Below are positions 47,301 through 55,400 of a stretch of 64,000 nucleotides of DNA, piece after piece. The stretch comes from Diorhabda sublineata (lineage: Eukaryota; Arthropoda; Insecta; Coleoptera; Chrysomelidae), in the NCBI RefSeq assembly GCF_026230105.1, contig NC_079483.1, positions 9,355,312 to 9,419,311 of the forward strand, in the 5' to 3' direction. Within the stretch, counting starts at the first letter, position 1, and each line of letters opens with the position of its first letter. The notes under the pieces are model-generated. The model searched no databases. It was not told where the DNA came from and worked only from the letters and a program-made list of their open reading frames with translations. The position numbers and the translations under genes are program-made.

Positions 47301-49450
47301 CGCCAGAATGGGATCTGCAAATCCACCGATAGGTCCAGAAACTATTTATGTTGTAGCCAAGTGCTCCTATTACGTCTGCTTGCAAGACATGCTCTGCATA
47401 GCTAAGGTACACATAAAAGAGCCTTCTACATACAATATCACACAATTGTTCCACGTTTCTACTCTATGGGCGTCAAAGATGTCCCTGAGTGCTGCTGGTG
47501 GAAGAAGAAACTACAGATCACGTCATCTGGAACTGTCCTGAAGAGGTTCGAACACTTAGGTTTACCTAAAGCGCCTGATCGGCTTTCCAAAAGACATCAG
47601 CTTTTGGTAGTTTCAAGTGTTTTACTCCTTTAAAGTTTTTTTTATATTGCAAGCTGTTGGAAGCTTTATACATTGAAGCGTTTTCTTGCTCTAGATTTCT
47701 CTTCTATGTCGTCGAACAACACAATCAGTCTAGTTTTGTTTTTTGGTACCAGTGCGATGTCATCACCTGTTTTGATCTTGGATGGGCCATTTAGTTGGTT
47801 GCTTATTTTAACTTGATCTTTTAATTCTTCCATAGACATCATTATCAAGTTTCGCAGCTTTCTAGCGACTTCCAGGTCTTCAAATACCTCTGACAGATTC
47901 GATGTTGATGTGAACAGTATGTGGAAGTCGATGTCTTGTTAATTATAATTCTCTGATTTCAGTTCAATCGCTTATCAGTGGCTAGAACCTTGTAGAGCGT
48001 TAAGCGTTAATATTTAAGGCATCTGTATCATATTTCAACAACTCAGATGGTATATTATCATTTCCGAGTGCTCTGATGTTCTTTATTTGACTGATGGATC
48101 GTTGTAATCCACTGGAAGTAGCTGTATCTGCGAAAACCTGTTCATAGCCTCTGACTATCGTTTCACTTTCTTCTCTATTAAGTAGATCTTAGAATTGCTG
48201 TGCCAATCTTTTTCATACTGCTTCTTCATCTGCGTTTCTACACGTATTTATTCTATTTTCTTCATTAAGTTCATCTATTTCTCTAATTTCGCCACCTTTT
48301 CTCTTTCCTCGTCGGTTTTTTTATCTTTCTACATGATTTCGAGTTCTTCAGGTCATCAATTTGCTTCTCGCTTCATATTTTTGTTCAATGGTCTTCGTCT
48401 TTGTCAAATCATTTTAGTTTTTTTTGTTATTGCGGGTAAAAATACTCAAAAAAACTTTTTTTTCTGACCTAAATATTCAAATTTTTACGCTAATCGAATA
48501 ATTAATTACAGCTCATATAAATCATATTCGAGATATAGCTGGTGTAGATTGTGTTGGAATTGGAGCCGGATACGATGGCATTAATTAGTAAGTATACAAG
48601 GTGTAACGAAAAAAAAACGTATCTATTTTGAAATCGACCTATTAACAATCTTCCTGTACAATTTTTTATATATACAAAGGTTGCTACTTAAGTTTTGTGA
48701 TAGACAAATAAAAACAAATATTTATAATTGCGTTTGAAGTGATTGTCGAGGCATTTTCCATATCGGTTGATTTGCCGTCAAAACATGTGATTTCAACGCA
48801 TCCCTCGCTTCTTCAAGCGTCGAAAAACTTATAAGAAGAAACCTTTGGGTGCCAAACAAAGACCGTACGACGGATGACCTTTCAATTCGATGTTTTGACT
48901 ACTCAAAACTGTTTTCGTTTGAACTGATTGTTGTTTCCGTGATTTTCTCGAATACTTCTGGTAAAAAAATGCTGGTTTACCATTCAGAATTGACCGTTCA
49001 ACGTTGGTCTAATAGAACGGTGGTAACATGTCCAGTTATTTCGACCATTCCTGCGCAAACAACTTTTGTTGGATGACCCTTCTTGACAGACCTTTTGGAC
49101 GACCTTTACGAAATTTATCATGTAGTGGCTCGGGATTGTCGAAGCGAGTTGCCATATTTGAAAACTTGCGTAGCAACCCTCGTATATTTTTATGTTGTTT
49201 CATTTTCATATATTTTAGCGTGCCGCAGGGACTCGAAGACGTTTCCGCTTACCCGACCCTATTCGCCGAATTAATTGGAACGGGAAAGTGGTCGGTGGAA
49301 GATCTGAAAAAGTTGGCGGGTTTGAATTTCCTCCGAGTGTTTCAAGCCGCCGAAAAAATCCGGGATGATTTCAAAAAAGCTAATGTACCACCTTACGAGG
49401 ACGTCATGCCGAAACCGAAAGATATAAATTGTTCCTCGCAGAGTAATTAA
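26171..49450 (+). CDS. Membrane dipeptidase (family M19), nine visible coding exons, 5' end not found
   Basis: A zinc peptidase of the renal dipeptidase family, expected to hydrolyse dipeptides at the cell surface. Exons: 26171-26315, 34050-34191, 35368-35554, 43363-43495, 43752-43902, 43975-44044, 46090-46351, 48512-48587, 49219-49450. All introns are GT-AG and every phase matches. From the Met at 34061 the sum is 1242 nt, or 413 residues; human DPEP1 has 411. Numbered from that Met, the five zinc ligands of the family align: His55 and Asp57 (DGHNDLPW), Glu168 (GVEGGHS), His241 (DLSHVS), His262 (FSHSSAH). The 73- and 21-residue spacings are the same as in human. RNVPDD and the YDG Asp are also kept. 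Residues 8-29 are a membrane anchor. There is no hydrophobic C-terminal GPI signal: the protein ends SSQSN. The 26171 exon adds a Pro/Ser-rich stretch before the anchor, implying type II topology (inference). Confidence 0.93.
26956..27041. repeat. Degenerate TTTGTCG/TTTGTCA microsatellite
   Basis: About twelve 7-bp units of CGTTTGT or CATTTGT type in a row with a few substitutions. Confidence 0.85.
27905..31625. repeat. 314-bp satellite array (about 12 copies) inside the dipeptidase intron
   Basis: The word GGGAGTTAAATCCTTAATTT recurs with spacing of 314-315 bp (27938, 28252, 28567, 28882, 29196, 29510 and so on). Units 5-9 (about 29200-30770) are nearly identical, while the first four and last three are more diverged (AAAACGGTGACATC versus AAAACAGTGATATC). 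Each unit contains CTTAACCTAACTTT and a long T-run. No conserved open frame is present. Confidence 0.95.
31860..32780 (-). pseudogene. LINE reverse transcriptase relic
   Basis: On the minus strand, LFIDLRAAFDSIQ (32636-32592) is RT motif A with its catalytic Asp and the AFD signature. IKQGVSPSPSLFILL (about 32490-32445) resembles motif B (QGC-LSP-LFN). LNWFGHLT (about 32112-32086) resembles the late WFGH motif of RTE-type elements. The order and spacing fit an ORF2 3' half, but many stops intervene and no ADD box was found. The hydrophobic plus-strand open frames at 31943-32348 are antisense to this T-rich sequence and are not genes. Confidence 0.6.
34050..34191 (+). CDS. Dipeptidase exon with the membrane anchor
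   Basis: Acceptor TTTTTTACAG at 34040-34049; donor GTAATA at 34192. In frame it reads VID, then Met (34061), then NSRHWWLIGTVLLIATVAG and GVPIALKISSSASFEERLE. The hydrophobic segment of about 22 residues is preceded by Arg/His and followed by Lys. It could act as a signal anchor. If translation starts at 34061 it might instead be read as an uncleaved signal peptide. Confidence 0.88.
34192..35367. other. Dipeptidase intron, very AT-rich
   Basis: Two diverged copies of a segment containing CCCATCTCTATAT and TTTGA-TTTCCT lie about 220 bp apart (about 34345 and 34565). Nothing else was recognised. Confidence 0.4.
35368..35554 (+). CDS. Dipeptidase exon with the first zinc-binding motif
   Basis: Acceptor TGATTTGCAG before 35368; donor GTAAGC at 35555. 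Encodes LLQEVPLIDGHNDLPWNIRK through HTDLVRLEQGHVAAQ. His and Asp of GHNDLPW are the first two zinc ligands of family M19. It ends at a codon boundary, matching the phase of the exon at 43363. Confidence 0.95.
35555..36225. other. Start of the 7.8-kb dipeptidase intron and 5' flank of the nested gene
   Basis: AT-rich; no repeat or exon recognised. The nested gene's promoter presumably lies in its 3' part. Confidence 0.4.
36226..38444 (+). CDS. Unrecognised two-exon gene nested in a dipeptidase intron; probable nuclear protein
   Basis: Exon 1 is 36226-36833 (donor GTAAGT) and exon 2 is 37865-38444 (acceptor TCATGTTTTAG). The phases fit: AA plus G gives Lys. Read from 36226 it encodes 395 residues, but Met codons at 36298, 36331 and 36355 are possible starts, and the Cys-rich first 35 residues may be untranslated. 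Visible parts are MEFKNEFATNRIFKEIL and RVLERFVVRLVEY (helical), a Ser/Asn/Thr-rich linker, WWSLVEDL then NKKEFRHNLKKILVYCSEFF, SPPWINDENFD, two basic clusters (ARKRKKE and PAKKRKK, bipartite-NLS-like), and a basic C-terminus (KCTRTRRK). I do not recognise the family. The long frame kept across a splice, and AATAAA after the stop, argue that it is real. Confidence 0.75.
36834..37864. repeat. Intron of the nested gene, with a T-rich repeated block
   Basis: Between about 37270 and 37620 a unit of about 150 bp (AATTTCTTTGAAATACATTAT, then a T/GTCTG run, then TTCTTGC-CAGGTTTTCTTTAAT) occurs about 2.3 times. The remainder is unremarkable AT-rich sequence. Confidence 0.55.
38445..40022. other. Intron sequence with T-rich repeated block; no gene
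   Basis: About 38700-39310 holds two to three diverged copies of a T-rich unit ending in TTGTTTTTTAATTTTCTT. Its overlapping hydrophobic open frames are composition artefacts. 39310-40020 has nothing I can support. Confidence 0.45.
38507..38512 (+). terminator. Candidate polyadenylation signal of the nested gene
   Basis: AATAAA 63 bp after the stop codon. A second AATAAA lies at 38676-38681. Either could be used. Confidence 0.45.
40023..40880. mobile_element. Possible non-autonomous TIR element with internal dimer
   Basis: The left end TAGGCCAGGAGCCAGCGG and the right end CGACTAGTACCTGGCCC are imperfect inverted repeats (12 of 18 positions), sharing GGCCAGG with the mariner end at 59016. 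Inside, 40125-40345 and 40375-40600 are diverged direct copies (CCTGTGCCGAA, TTATGATTAATC, TGCAACCCCTT). Confidence 0.4.
40881..42189. other. Intron sequence, no gene recognised
   Basis: AT-rich. A local inverted word pair near 41540 and 41620 (AGACGGAAGACGG and CTTCCGTCCGTCTT) may be a small hairpin or MITE remnant. Confidence 0.35.
42190..43040 (+). pseudogene. Tc1-like transposase relic
   Basis: Broken plus frames contain the Tc1 order: GRPRATRAVDNRFI-type residues near 42375, FTDESRFGLYHSDDRDRVWR (first Asp, about 42545), VMVWSGI (about 42675), NNSRPHVP-like (about 42785, the DNARPH Asp apparently changed), then MDWPALYPDMDPIENLWDNL (about 42825-42890, with the Glu) and LERRVRRLHPPP. Several frameshifts make it inactive. 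Terminal repeats were not identified. Confidence 0.75.
43069..43309. mobile_element. 241-bp TIR element (MITE) just upstream of a dipeptidase exon
   Basis: Ends are TTCACACCAAACGAATCCGA and the inverted TTCGGATTAGTTTGGTGTGA, about 20 bp with one mismatch. The interior repeats GATTC-type words and is richer in GC than the intron. No target duplication is obvious, so the superfamily is not assigned. It ends 53 bp before the exon at 43363. Confidence 0.75.
43363..43495 (+). CDS. Dipeptidase exon
   Basis: Acceptor ATTCCATTCTAG; donor GTAAGA. Reads FWAAYVPCDSQFKDAVQLTF, EQIDVIRRFTEHYQP and LTLCTSSE, equivalent to FWSVYTPCDTQNKDAV...EQMDVV of human DPEP1. It contains the conserved Cys of YVPC. Found by frame and phase, since no long ORF marks it; 44 codons plus 1 nt. 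Confidence 0.95.
43752..43902 (+). CDS. Dipeptidase exon with the bridging zinc Glu
   Basis: Acceptor TTTGTTCCAG; donor GTAAGT. Encodes IKSAYKRRQLCSLIGVEGGH, then AVLRTLYHVGVRYLTLTSTC and NTPW. Glu of GVEGGHS bridges the two zinc ions in this family. Confidence 0.96.
43975..44044 (+). CDS. Dipeptidase exon
   Basis: Acceptor AATGTTTTAG; donor GTAACA. Completes Trp and reads ADCSHADLPG through GGLTNFGK, matching the NTPWADN...GLSPFGQ region of the family. Confidence 0.92.
44271..45299. repeat. 515-bp direct tandem duplication within the mariner relic
   Basis: Each copy starts at TTTGAAG(T/C)AACAAATTC and ends at GCTGTTGTGCC, and copies differ at only a few positions (for example GTATTAAG versus GTATTGAG). 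Short TTTG homology at the junction suggests slippage or unequal exchange after insertion. Confidence 0.9.
44271..45870 (-). mobile_element. Mariner (irritans-like) relic enlarged by a 515-bp tandem duplication
   Basis: Minus frames in order: GEHSGLPIEVITPETIEKVH (about 45645), IAETVKISEGSLFTIMHEH (helix-turn-helix, about 45550), RRLLTVDQKQPRVDD (about 45440), AQQSAGKVMASVFWD (about 45290), then EYYIELLNSL, and near the end EAYSEAKVKSFYKPGIEKLE (about 44470). The part from QQSAGK to beyond the stop occurs twice, at 44271-44785 and 44786-45299. The catalytic centre is disrupted by stops. Confidence 0.8.
46090..46351 (+). CDS. Dipeptidase exon with two zinc-ligand histidines
   Basis: Acceptor TTTGTTCTCAG; donor GTAAGT. 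Encodes SVVKEMNRLGMIVDLSHVSV, then APVIFSHSSAH, STRNVPDDTLRKLALNKGV and IMVNFYSLFLTCKE. The His residues of DLSHVS and FSHSSAH are 21 residues apart, as in human DPEP1, and the Arg of RNVPDD aligns with the substrate-binding Arg. Confidence 0.96.
46352..46984. other. Intron sequence, no gene recognised
   Basis: The minus open stretches at 46431-46616 and 46759-47010 show no family motif. The second may be antisense to an older part of the LINE relic that follows. Confidence 0.35.
46985..47580 (+). pseudogene. LINE relic with RNase H-like domain and C-terminal zinc knuckle
   Basis: WYVWVSGHSS then LLARMGSANPPIGPE (47248-47335) matches the end of the RNase H domain of R1/Jockey-clade elements (VWVPGH-G--GNE-AD-LAR-GS---GPEP). 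Downstream, another frame reads LVEEETTDHVIWNCPEEV (47495-47550), like the terminal E-ET--H-L--CP zinc-binding motif. Frames change several times. Confidence 0.65.
47640..48470 (-). pseudogene. LINE reverse transcriptase relic, opposite orientation
   Basis: On the minus strand IKNIRALGNDNIPSELLKY (about 48092-48036) matches the RT-0/1 motif KNKKAPG-D-IP-ELLK. Further on, GDDIALVPKNKTRLI (about 47765-47720) matches motif C (ADDI-L), with the first residue changed to Gly. The order is right but motifs A and B between them are missing. Opposite orientation to the relic at 46985 shows a separate insertion. Confidence 0.65.
48512..48587 (+). CDS. Dipeptidase exon
   Basis: Acceptor TAATTACAG; donor GTAAGT. 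Encodes AHINHIRDIAGVDCVGIGAG then YDGIN, equivalent to HLDHIKEVAG...GFGGDFDG of human DPEP1. The Asp of YDG corresponds to the conserved active-site Asp. Confidence 0.93.
48675..49182. mobile_element. Mariner deletion derivative (about 508 bp) in the last dipeptidase intron
   Basis: Inverted ends are CAAAGGTTGCTACTTAAGTT and CTTGCGTAGCAACCCTCG, each followed by TATA, consistent with TA insertion. The interior keeps pieces related to the 1791-3222 copy (GATAGACAAATAAAAAC, the ATTCGATGTTTTGACT segment, and GACGACC-TTACGAAA near the end), but no transposase frame. Confidence 0.8.
49219..49450 (+). CDS. Dipeptidase terminal exon
   Basis: Acceptor CATATATTTTAG; TAA stop at 49448-49450. Encodes VPQGLEDVSAYPTLFAELIG, then TGKWSVEDLKKLAGLNFLRV and FQAAEKIRDDFKKANVPPYE, to a hydrophilic end. 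Human GLEDVSKYPDLIAELL...NLLRVFEAVE aligns. The mammalian-type hydrophobic GPI-attachment tail is absent. Confidence 0.96.
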
Positions 49451-49584
49451 TCGAATCGTGTTTTATTTTTTTAGGAAAATATGTGTGGAAAAGTTTTTAT
49501 CGTATTTTCTATGTGCGAAACAACTCGAATCTAAATAATTTTAGTGGTTCTAGACAATTATACAACTCGAACTGAAGTTTTGAT

Positions 49585-49590
49585 ATTAAA
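49585..49590 (+). terminator. Candidate polyadenylation signal of the dipeptidase
   Basis: ATTAAA, the commonest variant signal, 135 bp after the stop. No AATAAA lies closer. Confidence 0.35.
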
Positions 49591-51319
49591 ATAGTATTTT
49601 TACATTGTATAAACGTGAATCTTTCGTGTTTTATGTTATTTTTTTATTATAATTCTTCAACTCTAAAAATTGTGTTTTTTTTGTCTATAAAATACCTTCC
49701 TACTTTTTTAACACTTTCTCATTTTTTTTTAATGAAACACCCTATATTTTATTGTACATTTGGAATCAGTTTGATTCTCCAATTACAATAATATATGGTT
49801 GTCTTGTGTTCTACGGGGTATTTAAAAAGTTATAACGAATTTTCCATAAAAATCGTAATAAGATCAATGTGTCAAAATCAGCTGATTTCCATTTAAAAAT
49901 GATCGTCGTGTGATAAACAAATACTTGTACCGCAAGTTTCTGTGTCATTTGAGAAATTATTTATTGGATTTTAGACCTTATTATATCCAATTTTATAAAG
50001 TTGGCAACTAAGTACTTTCGCTTTTTACTGATAGATAGCGTTGCGTTATTTTTTGAATAACTTATCTAGATGTAGATGGAGTTAACCTCTTGTCATTAGA
50101 TAAAAAAAGTTTTAGTTAGAATCCTACTCGTTTCAGTTTCCAATTTCAGTCTATAATTACCGCTTACCTAGCACCGCTAACTTAGCACAACACTGCATAG
50201 TCGTTTGGTCTAAAATACAATAAATAATTTTACCAACTAAACAGAAACATATAAGTATTTGTTTACCCCACAGCGACCAGTTTTAAAATGAGCTTCAGCT
50301 GATTTTGACAATTCGTAACGCGCTTTGTTACTTCTTGGTTAGGTCTCTCTTCTTCTCTTTTAAATCAACAGCTACTTCGTAGTTCACCATAGAAAAATAA
50401 AAAACATAGAATGGTCTTAACAATTTTGGTCAATAATAATTTTCTAAAATTACTTATGTATTTAACGATTTGAAAATATTTAATGAGAAAATTCTTAAGG
50501 GTAGAAAGATTAATATATAGTGGTGTTAAGAAGAAATAGCTCAGGAGACAAACTATTAAAAAAATTCCACATTTTTCATAAAGTTGGTGAAAAAAAAAAT
50601 TTTCAAATAAACGTTTTAAAACAGTGATTTATTTGCAAATTCAATACAGTACTAAAATTTCACTTAAATTTGAGTAAAATACAAATATAACGATGCTAAA
50701 TAATTGTGGTTATGGTATAAAATTACCTTGAAGTTTCTATGGCAAAAAAAATACCTATAATTAAAAAAAAAGTCCATATAAATACAGAATTATTCGTTGT
50801 AAATTACCGAGTAAGATAAAATTTTTCAATCACTCCATAATTGTCAACATATACACTCAATAAATTACGAGGGTCAATCGAAAAGAGCCGATGGGGTATC
50901 TTTGTGACGTCAGCGCATTACGCCGCCATTACGTTTCACGTATCATAAATGAAGTTAACGTGGAAATCCACTTTTTTGAGTCTTAGTGAAAAGCGTTTGG
51001 AAAATGATTAAAAGTTGAAAGAAACTATTAGTAACGATTATTGTTAGAAAGATTGGAAGTCACATGGTGATAAATCTGGTGAGTAACATAGACTTTCAAC
51101 CAATTGAAAGGGTTATTTCACATTATGATGAAATAGAAAGCTATTGGTACATTCTGTAGATCTATTTTTCTCGCAAATCGTATTAAAAATATTTTGAATA
51201 GTCAATTGATTATTAAAATGAACGATTTTATCCACTTTTTTCACAATTTCTTGTGATTTTCAAGTCAAAAACGACTCTATTTTGAAAATAACGCATTTCA
51301 AATGTTCTAAATGGATCAT
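49591..51319. other. Intergenic sequence between convergent genes; no gene recognised
   Basis: AT-rich. A GC-richer patch near 50870-50950 begins CGAGGGTCAATCGAAAAG and may be the edge of another repeat. If the odorant-binding protein has a sixth, very short exon, it would lie here, but I could not identify it. Confidence 0.4.
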
Positions 51320-52320
51320 ACTAAATCTAAACAAAGTTCCTATATTATAACCATAGACAAATTTCAACTGTCTACTATTAAATGAGATTTATGGTCCCAG
51401 AAGTATCTGACCTGACCTAGAGATGGCGGTAGTTGCTTGAAAAAACCACTATATCATAAAGTATACAATCTATACAGCGTGCGTTTCAAGATTGAAGACG
51501 TCTAGTTGTTTATTTATTTGGAAACCATCAATAGTGAAAGTTTTCAGTGAATTTGTATACATCGTTATGTGATACTTTTATTTGAAAGGACCAGTATCGC
51601 AGGGTTCGACTAAATGAGGTGACGACTCCAGCACACCACAAAGCGGTACTGAATGATCGTCGATTGGAAGTGCGCGATAAAGCAGACGTATTAGACATTT
51701 CAAAAAGTGTGGTACATCGCATATTAACTATAAATTTGGACATGGGAAAGCTGTGCGTAAGATGGATGCCGCATTTATTCACAATGGAACAAAAACAGCG
51801 ACGTGAAGATGTTTCCATCGACTACTTGGCAATGTTTCACAGAAATAAAGTCGTTTGATAACCATGGATGAAACGTGGGTCCATCACTTCACACTCGAAA
51901 CAAAAAAAGAATCAAAACGATGGACTGAAAAAGAGAGAACCGGCTCCAAAGAAGGCAAAGACCGTTCCAACTGCAGGCAAGGTGATGGCTTCGATTTTTT
52001 TGGGATAATTCTCATTGAATACCTTGAATAAGGAAAAACTATCATTATGCGAACTTATTGCAACGTTTGAGAGGAGTAATCAAGCAAAAACAACCGCATT
52101 TGGCTAAGAGGAAAGTGTTTCATCAAGACAATGCACCAGCTCACACATCCGTTATTGCACTGGCCAAAATTAATGAATTTGAGTTGGAATTGCTACCTCA
52201 TGCAGCTTATTCGCTAGATTTAACCCCCTCGGATTATTTTGCGTTCCCAGAATAGTCAAAATACAACTTTATAGAAAAAAGTCGTGAATGAAATATAAAA
52301 CCGGAAGTATACATCCGACA
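51320..52320 (+). mobile_element. Mariner (irritans-like) relic, nearly full length
   Basis: Reads RRLEVRDKADVLDISKSVVH (helix-turn-helix, about 51660), LDMGKLCVRWMPHL, MDETWVHHFT (first Asp, about 51864), HQDNAPAHTS (second Asp, about 52122) and LTPSDYFAFPE followed by a stop (third Asp, about 52225), so all three DD34D Asp codons survive. Stops and frameshifts split it into at least three frames. The 5' region (CTATATTATAACCATAGACAAATTT, CAGAAGTATCTGACCTGAC) is shared with the copies near 59016-59860 and 62490. Confidence 0.8.
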
Positions 52321-52348
52321 ACTTTAAAAATAAAACCATTAATATAAA

Positions 52349-52449
52349 TCACGTTTGAGTTAAGTTGTCAAAAAAAAAACTCACCCTTTTGTCTGTCTCA
52401 TAATAACATTTGAACGTATTGAAAATTGAATCACAAAGATCAGCCCCAC
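52349..52449 (-). CDS. OBP exon 5 (Cys5, Cys6), 3' end unresolved
   Basis: Acceptor TTTTACTTTAG before 52449. Reads GADLCDSIFNTFKCYYETDK, with Cys5-X8-Cys6. It either splices at 52384 (GGGTGAGT context) or reads through to a TGA at 52349-52351. Family members usually end 5-8 residues after ETD with a hydrophobic tail. Confidence 0.8.
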
Positions 52450-55400
52450 CTAAAGTAAAAACGAAAGAAACAAATTAAAAGTTTGAATCGACCAAATCTA
52501 GTTTCTCAATGTACCAATGGGGCTACTCACTTTGTGTCCCGCACTTTTTCAATACCGCCGGAGCAAATTCTTGCATTTCCTCTGGCAGCATAGCCACAAC
52601 ACCATCGACGTCAATTTTTTCATCGTCGTCAATCTTAAACAAATACGAATACCTCAAAATATATCGCAACTTCGCTTAAATAGTGTCATAAGTCAAAACG
52701 ACAATTTGAAATCAATTTATTTCAACTTTATTTTTCACAACATGACATTATTTACGATGAGGATTTGGAATTTTCTAGCACCAATAGTACAGTAAAAGAG
52801 ATTTTCTAAGTTTTTGACTTATGACACTATTTGAGCGGAGATGCGTGACCTACGTTTTGATAGCTGTTCCACGAGCTTTGTACATAAAATTTTGAATGAA
52901 TAGTAAAACTATAGATTAACTCACCACTCCAAGTTCATCCAAGATACATTTCATGTAACATTTCAAATTATTATCGTCACCGATGTTGCCGTTTTTTGCC
53001 GCGCTTACCACATCTACAAAATGAAGGTAAGTGTGTTAATATTAAAGTTTCTTTCATCATTTTATAATGTCAAACACTGTTTCTATGACACATGACAAGT
53101 CGGCCATTTTGTCTGGGTGGCAAACAAAATATTTATTCTCCGTTTGTTAACGTGCGTTTTTTTTGTGATGAATTGTGATTTCTGTGGTTTTAACATTGTT
53201 TTTTTTTTCAAAAAATAAATCGAATTGAATATTATTTGAACTTAAGTCATTATATGAAGTGCCTCGCCACGAGATATCAAATGATAACCGTTTTTGAATA
53301 AGAGAGTGTTTGTTGTATTGATTTAAATTTTATGCCTTTTTACTTTGTTTTTAAAATTAAAATAATTTGTTTATCACATCTCGTGTGTTGGTAGTTCAGT
53401 TTGTGAAATTTGGAACAAATATTTTTTAATCTATATAAAAAGTTTTCTAAATAAAAAATCATAAAATTTCATTCCAAAAGCCTGACAAGTTTGAGGACTC
53501 ACAAAGTTGAATTGAATGAATTCTCTAAATATATTTAAAATCAATTTGAAATCTTGAAATAACTTTTTACTTCCTAGACCTTTTTTTATACATATTTCGT
53601 CTTGATTTTAGGTCTTTCTTCATATAAAACAAGTCAAATTTTTACCCGTTATCTAAACTAACTTAAAATCAACATCATTTTCATAGTTAAATGCTTTTTC
53701 AGTTGACACATCATCATCACCTGTCAAATTTAATAAAAGTTCAATTCCACTTCAATTATAACCGTTATATTAATCTTATATATTAAAAATATTGATGATT
53801 TCCATTCCGAGTCCGTTCAGGCGTTCCACCCAACCGATTTGCTTTATTTTTTTTTTTTTCAATGAAAGGTATTGATGCACAGATCAGCCATCAACCATCG
53901 GATTTCATCTAATTTTCACCATTCTCAAGTTATACTCAAATGCGATTTCCCCCTGTACATTACTTATGGGAGCTTTTCACATACACACGTTCTATCCTCA
54001 ATATCTTAGGTTCTATTCGAGATACAGAGTTCGTTTTGGTTTAAGAACACTCGCTGAAACACCTTCTTTCTTTTGAGTTTTTGAACACTTAAATCGGTTG
54101 AGTTGGAGTGGAGCTAGGCGCGGACATTCAATGTGGAGTTATGGATTTTTGTAGGTTTTTGGCAATTTTTCTACATTCAAAGATCTATATCTCAGGTTCT
54201 AATATAGCTACAGAGTTCGTTTTGGTTTAAGAACACTCGCTGAAACACCTTCTTTCTTTTGAGTTTTTGAACACTTAAATCGGTTGAGTTGGAGTGGAGC
54301 TAGGCGCGGACATTCAATGTGGAGTTATGGATTTTTGTAGATTTTTGGCAATTTTTCTACATTCAAAGATCTATATCTCAGGTTCTAATATAGCTACAGA
54401 GTTCGTTTTGGTTTAAGAACACTCGCTGAAACACCTTCTTTCTTTTGAGTTTTTGAACACTTAAATCGGTTGAGTTGGAGTGGAGCTAGGCGCGGACATT
54501 CAATGTGGAGTTATGGATTTTTGTAGGTTTTTGGCAATTTTTCTACATTCAAAGATCTATATCTCAGGTTCTAATATAGCTACAGAGTTCGTTTTGGGTT
54601 AACAACACTCGCTGAAACACCTTCTTTCTTTTGAGTTTTTGAACACTTAAATCGGTTGAGTTGGAGTGGAGCTAGGCGCGGACATTCAATGTGGAGTTAT
54701 CGATTTTTGTACAATTTTTCTACATTCAAAGATCTATATCTCAGGTTTTAATATAGCTGCAGAGTTCGTTTTGGTTTAAGAACACTCGCTGAAATACCTT
54801 CTTTCTTTTGAGTTTTTGAACACTTAAATCGGTTGAGTTGGAGTGGAGCGAGGCGCGGACATTCAATGTGGAGTTATCGATTTTTGTACAATTTTTCTAC
54901 ATTCAAAGATCTATATCTCAGGTTCTAATATAGCTACAGAGTTCGTTTTGGTTTAAGAACACTCGCTGAAACACCTTCTTTCTTTTGAGTTTTTGAACAC
55001 TTAAATCGGTTGAGTTGTAGTGGAGCTAGGCGCGGACATTCAAAGTGGAGTTATGGATTTTTGTAGGTTTTTGGCAATTTTTCTACATTCAAAGATCTAT
55101 ATCTCAGGTTCTAATATAGCTATAGTTCGTTATTTTCTGTTATAATGATTTCTGATACTTATTTGATGGATTCGATGGGAGCGAAGCCGCGGGTAAAAGC
55201 TAGTAATATTAATTAGACATGCGCCAACTCGTGATCGTGATTGTCATGAAGATTAGACCACTCGTGACGGAAGATTCGGAATTTTAATTATAAAATGAAA
55301 AACAAAAATAAAAATATACATTTACAATGTATTTCAATAAAAAAAATAAAATATTGCAGAGATTTTTTAATAATTTTAATTTATTTCAGATCCAAATGTA

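Noticed and set aside
52517..52795. 92-codon plus frame
   Set aside because: Antisense to OBP exon 4 and the adjacent intron.
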